A DNA stretch of 7,394 bases from Gemmatimonadota bacterium. Lineage in GTDB: Bacteria; Gemmatimonadota; Gemmatimonadetes; Palauibacterales; Palauibacteraceae. Below are positions 6,155 to 7,394 of this stretch, piece by piece. The stretch covers positions 1 through 7,394 of the forward strand of contig JAUVPT010000073.1 in NCBI GenBank assembly GCA_030598525.1. Reading direction: 5' to 3'. Made by a program: the position numbers and the translations under genes. Within the stretch, counting starts at the first letter, position 1. Each line of letters starts with the position of its first letter. The notes under the pieces were generated by a model. That model was not told the DNA's origin. It did no database searches and saw only the letters and a list, made by a program, of their open reading frames with translations.

Positions 6155-6177
6155 CTGATCGACGTGCTGTCGATCAG
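6155..6177. terminator. Second hairpin at the convergent junction, overlapping the DUF411 stop
   Basis: CTGATCGAC (6155-6163), loop GTGCT, GTCGATCAG (6169-6177) form a perfect 9-bp inverted repeat. On the minus strand the 5' arm contains the TGA stop (6176-6174) of the DUF411 gene. No poly-U tail on either strand; role as a bidirectional 3'-end structure is inference. Confidence 0.5.
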
Positions 6178-6701
6178 TAGCTGGCGTAGACCGTCTCGCC
6201 ACCCGCCTCGTCGAACGTCAGCACATCGTAAGAGTCGCTGACGGGACCTTCCATTCCGGGTGACCCTCTCGGCATTCCGGGTACGCTGAGTCCCTTGACC
6301 TCGGGCCTCTCTTCCAGGAGCCGCGCGATGTCGGTCGCCGGAACGTGACCCTCGATCACGTATCCGTCCACTACCGCCGTGTGACACCCCTGGTGCTGAG
6401 GCCGCACGCCGAACTTCGCTTTGACCGGCGCCATGTCGGCCACGTCTTCCGTCTTCACTTCGAAACCGTTCTCACGCAGGTGACCCACCCACGATTCGCA
6501 GCAGCCTCAGGTAGGCGACTTGTAAACGGTGACGACGGGCAGCGTCGCGGGCGTGGTCTGAGCGGTCTGGGTGGTTTCCAACGCTTGCGGCGCCGAGTTC
6601 GCGCTCGACTCGGACGTGTCTCCCTGTCCGCACGCCGCCGCCGAAAGGCCGGCGGCAAATGCCAGGGCCACGCCGAAAGCCAGGCCGGCTCTCCGGTGCA
6701 T
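6174..6701 (-). CDS. DUF411 (CopG-like) lipoprotein, probable selenoprotein with UGA as Sec65
   Basis: Starts at ATG 6701 behind GAGG (7-base spacing) and ends at TGA 6174. The frame holds one internal TGA, at 6509-6507; read as selenocysteine the product is 175 residues. Residues 1-24 are a lipoprotein signal peptide (S-A-A-A-C, Cys24), followed by a Ser/Thr/Gln-rich linker. The DUF411 domain starts at V-V-T-V-Y-K-S-P-T, then U65-G66-C67-C68, then S-W-V-G-H-L. The family has Cys where U65 falls (CxCC). Further family marks are G-C-H-T-A-V-V (Cys106, His107), G-Y-V-I-E-G-H-V-P and M-P-R-G-S-P-G-M (143-150), and a normal end in V-Y-A-S-Y. DUF411 includes the periplasmic copper protein CopG, whose CxCC motif binds copper, so an envelope copper or thiol-redox role is likely. 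The alternative is a fresh TGC-to-TGA nonsense mutation or base-call error. Against it are the exact motif position, an undamaged downstream frame and the SECIS-like hairpin. No selenocysteine machinery genes are in the window. Confidence 0.8.
6475..6493 (-). promoter_or_regulatory. Bacterial SECIS-like hairpin downstream of the in-frame UGA
   Basis: Counting from the base after the UGA, positions +14 to +21 (CGTGGGTG) pair with +25 to +32 (CACCTGCG). This is an 8-position stem with six Watson-Crick and two G-U pairs, closing a GGU loop at +22 to +24 (6485-6483). Bacterial SECIS elements lie in the coding region just after the UGA and present G and U in a small apical loop to SelB. In E. coli fdhF the loop GGU is at about +19 to +21. 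The placement here is very similar. It was assigned by eye, without a folding calculation. Confidence 0.65.
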
Positions 6702-6858
6702 GGTGTACCTCGTGCTGTTTGGGTGGGTTCGCCAGGTCGGGCACCTCGGAAGGCCTGACCCGCGCGTCCTCTTTACACCGCTCCAAACTCAACCCGGGCT
6801 GTCCGTCTGTCCAGTCCGGGCCATCCGCCGTCGCGATCCACCGACTCGCCTGCCAGGC

Positions 6859-7394
6859 TCACCAGCGAACGCCGATCGCCGAGGTCAGAAAACGCATCAG
6901 CGGCTCCGCGTCCGAGCACATCCCCGCATAGGCGGTCACGAAATCCGGCTCGAACGCGGTCTTCTCTGACAGGTAGCGGACGGCGATGAAGTCCTTGCGC
7001 TTCAGATCGTCGATCGCCGGGTGGTCCGGGGAGTATCCACGGGGCGGCCGCTTCAGAGAGTCTCCCTCGAACTCGAAACCGGCGCCTACCACGGCATCCC
7101 GGGCGGCGGCCCACCGCTCCGGATTCTCCGAGATGGCGTCTCGAATGTTCTCCAGCGCGTCGCGCGCCGGGTGCCAGCACCCTGCACCCATGAGGACGTT
7201 TCCGGGCTCGAGGTGAAGGTAGAAGCCCGGGGCGTGCGCGTCCTTCCCCGCTTCGTGACGGAACTGCACGGCCGCCCAGGTCTTGTACGGACTCTTGTCC
7301 TTCGAGAATCGGGTGTCGCGGTGAATGCGGAACAGCGATCCGCCGGACTTCCGGTCGTCCGCCACCACGTGCGGGCTGATCGACTCGAGGGGTA
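6859..7394 (-). CDS. DUF2461 / TIGR02453 family protein, N-terminus off the window
   Basis: The minus-strand frame is open from the right edge (first full codon at 7392) to TGA at 6861-6859, giving 177 residues. The start and perhaps the first 40 or so residues lie outside. The visible part begins I-S-P-H-V-V-A-D-D and contains the family signature G-G-S-L-F-R-I-H-R-D-T-R-F-S-K-D-K-S-P-Y-K-T. Then come Q-F-R-H near the start of the core, G-F-Y-L-H-L-E-P, G-C-W-H-P, R-G-Y-S-P-D-H-P and the usual ending L-M-R-F-L-T-S-A-I-G. The family is widespread in bacteria, about 210-230 residues long, and has no established function. No signal peptide can be assessed. A 157-base gap separates it from the DUF411 gene on the same strand; I see no clear promoter or terminator there, so co-transcription is possible. 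Confidence 0.92.
   Translation of the reverse strand, partial: PLESISPHVVADDRKSGGSLFRIHRDTRFSKDKSPYKTWAAVQFRHEAGKDAHAPGFYLHLEPGNVLMGAGCWHPARDALENIRDAISENPERWAAARDAVVGAGFEFEGDSLKRPPRGYSPDHPAIDDLKRKDFIAVRYLSEKTAFEPDFVTAYAGMCSDAEPLMRFLTSAIGVRW

Noticed and set aside
6507..6701. A separate 64-residue lipoprotein ending at TGA 6507, with a second gene starting at GTG 6488
   Set aside because: Both halves are one frame and together form a standard DUF411 protein; the break falls exactly on the conserved Cys, so one recoded gene explains it better than two genes or a random pseudogene.
6794..6819. Imperfect hairpin CCGGGCT...AGTCCGG downstream of the DUF2461 gene
   Set aside because: On the transcribed minus strand it contains an A-C mismatch, a 12-base loop and no T-run, so it is too weak to call a terminator.

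Overview
The window is GC-rich bacterial chromosome. Genes are densely packed on both strands, GTG and TTG starts are frequent, Shine-Dalgarno sites are mostly clear, and exported lipoproteins are common. One transcript appears to be leaderless. No rRNA, tRNA, phage, IS or CRISPR sequence is visible. The style would fit a Gemmatimonadota- or Acidobacteriota-like Gram-negative, but that is inference from composition and gene families only.

Layout. (1) 1-868, minus: a lipoprotein with two glyoxalase-like (VOC) domains, running off the left edge. (2) 1045-2262, plus: an exported CapA/PGA_cap-type metallophosphatase, divergent from the VOC gene. (3) 2259-3542, minus: an exported DUF2252 lipoprotein with a kinase-like motif set, convergent with the CapA gene and sharing a CTAG that holds both stop codons. 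(4) 3641-6094, plus: an apparent operon behind a strong -35/-10 promoter with a perfect palindromic operator beside it. It encodes a six-helix membrane protein read from a leaderless ATG, a winged-helix regulator overlapping it, a cis-prenyltransferase of the UppS family after two hairpins, and a small secreted protein. (5) 6174-6701, minus: a DUF411/CopG-like lipoprotein. (6) 6859-7394, minus: a DUF2461 (TIGR02453) protein cut by the right edge.

The most interesting object is the DUF411 gene. It looks like two short ORFs, but both lie in one frame and are separated by a single UGA (6509-6507). That UGA falls exactly where the family has the first Cys of its CxCC metal/redox motif, giving P-T-U-G-C-C. 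A hairpin with a GGU apical loop starts 14 nt after the UGA, as expected of a bacterial SECIS element. The best reading is an intact 175-residue selenoprotein lipoprotein, probably acting in envelope copper or redox chemistry. I do not recall DUF411 as an established selenoprotein family.

The second theme is the membrane protein / winged-helix / UppS module. The regulator probably controls its own operon through the palindrome at 3641-3659. The partner enzyme makes or modifies polyprenyl carrier lipid, so the module may tune envelope lipid metabolism.
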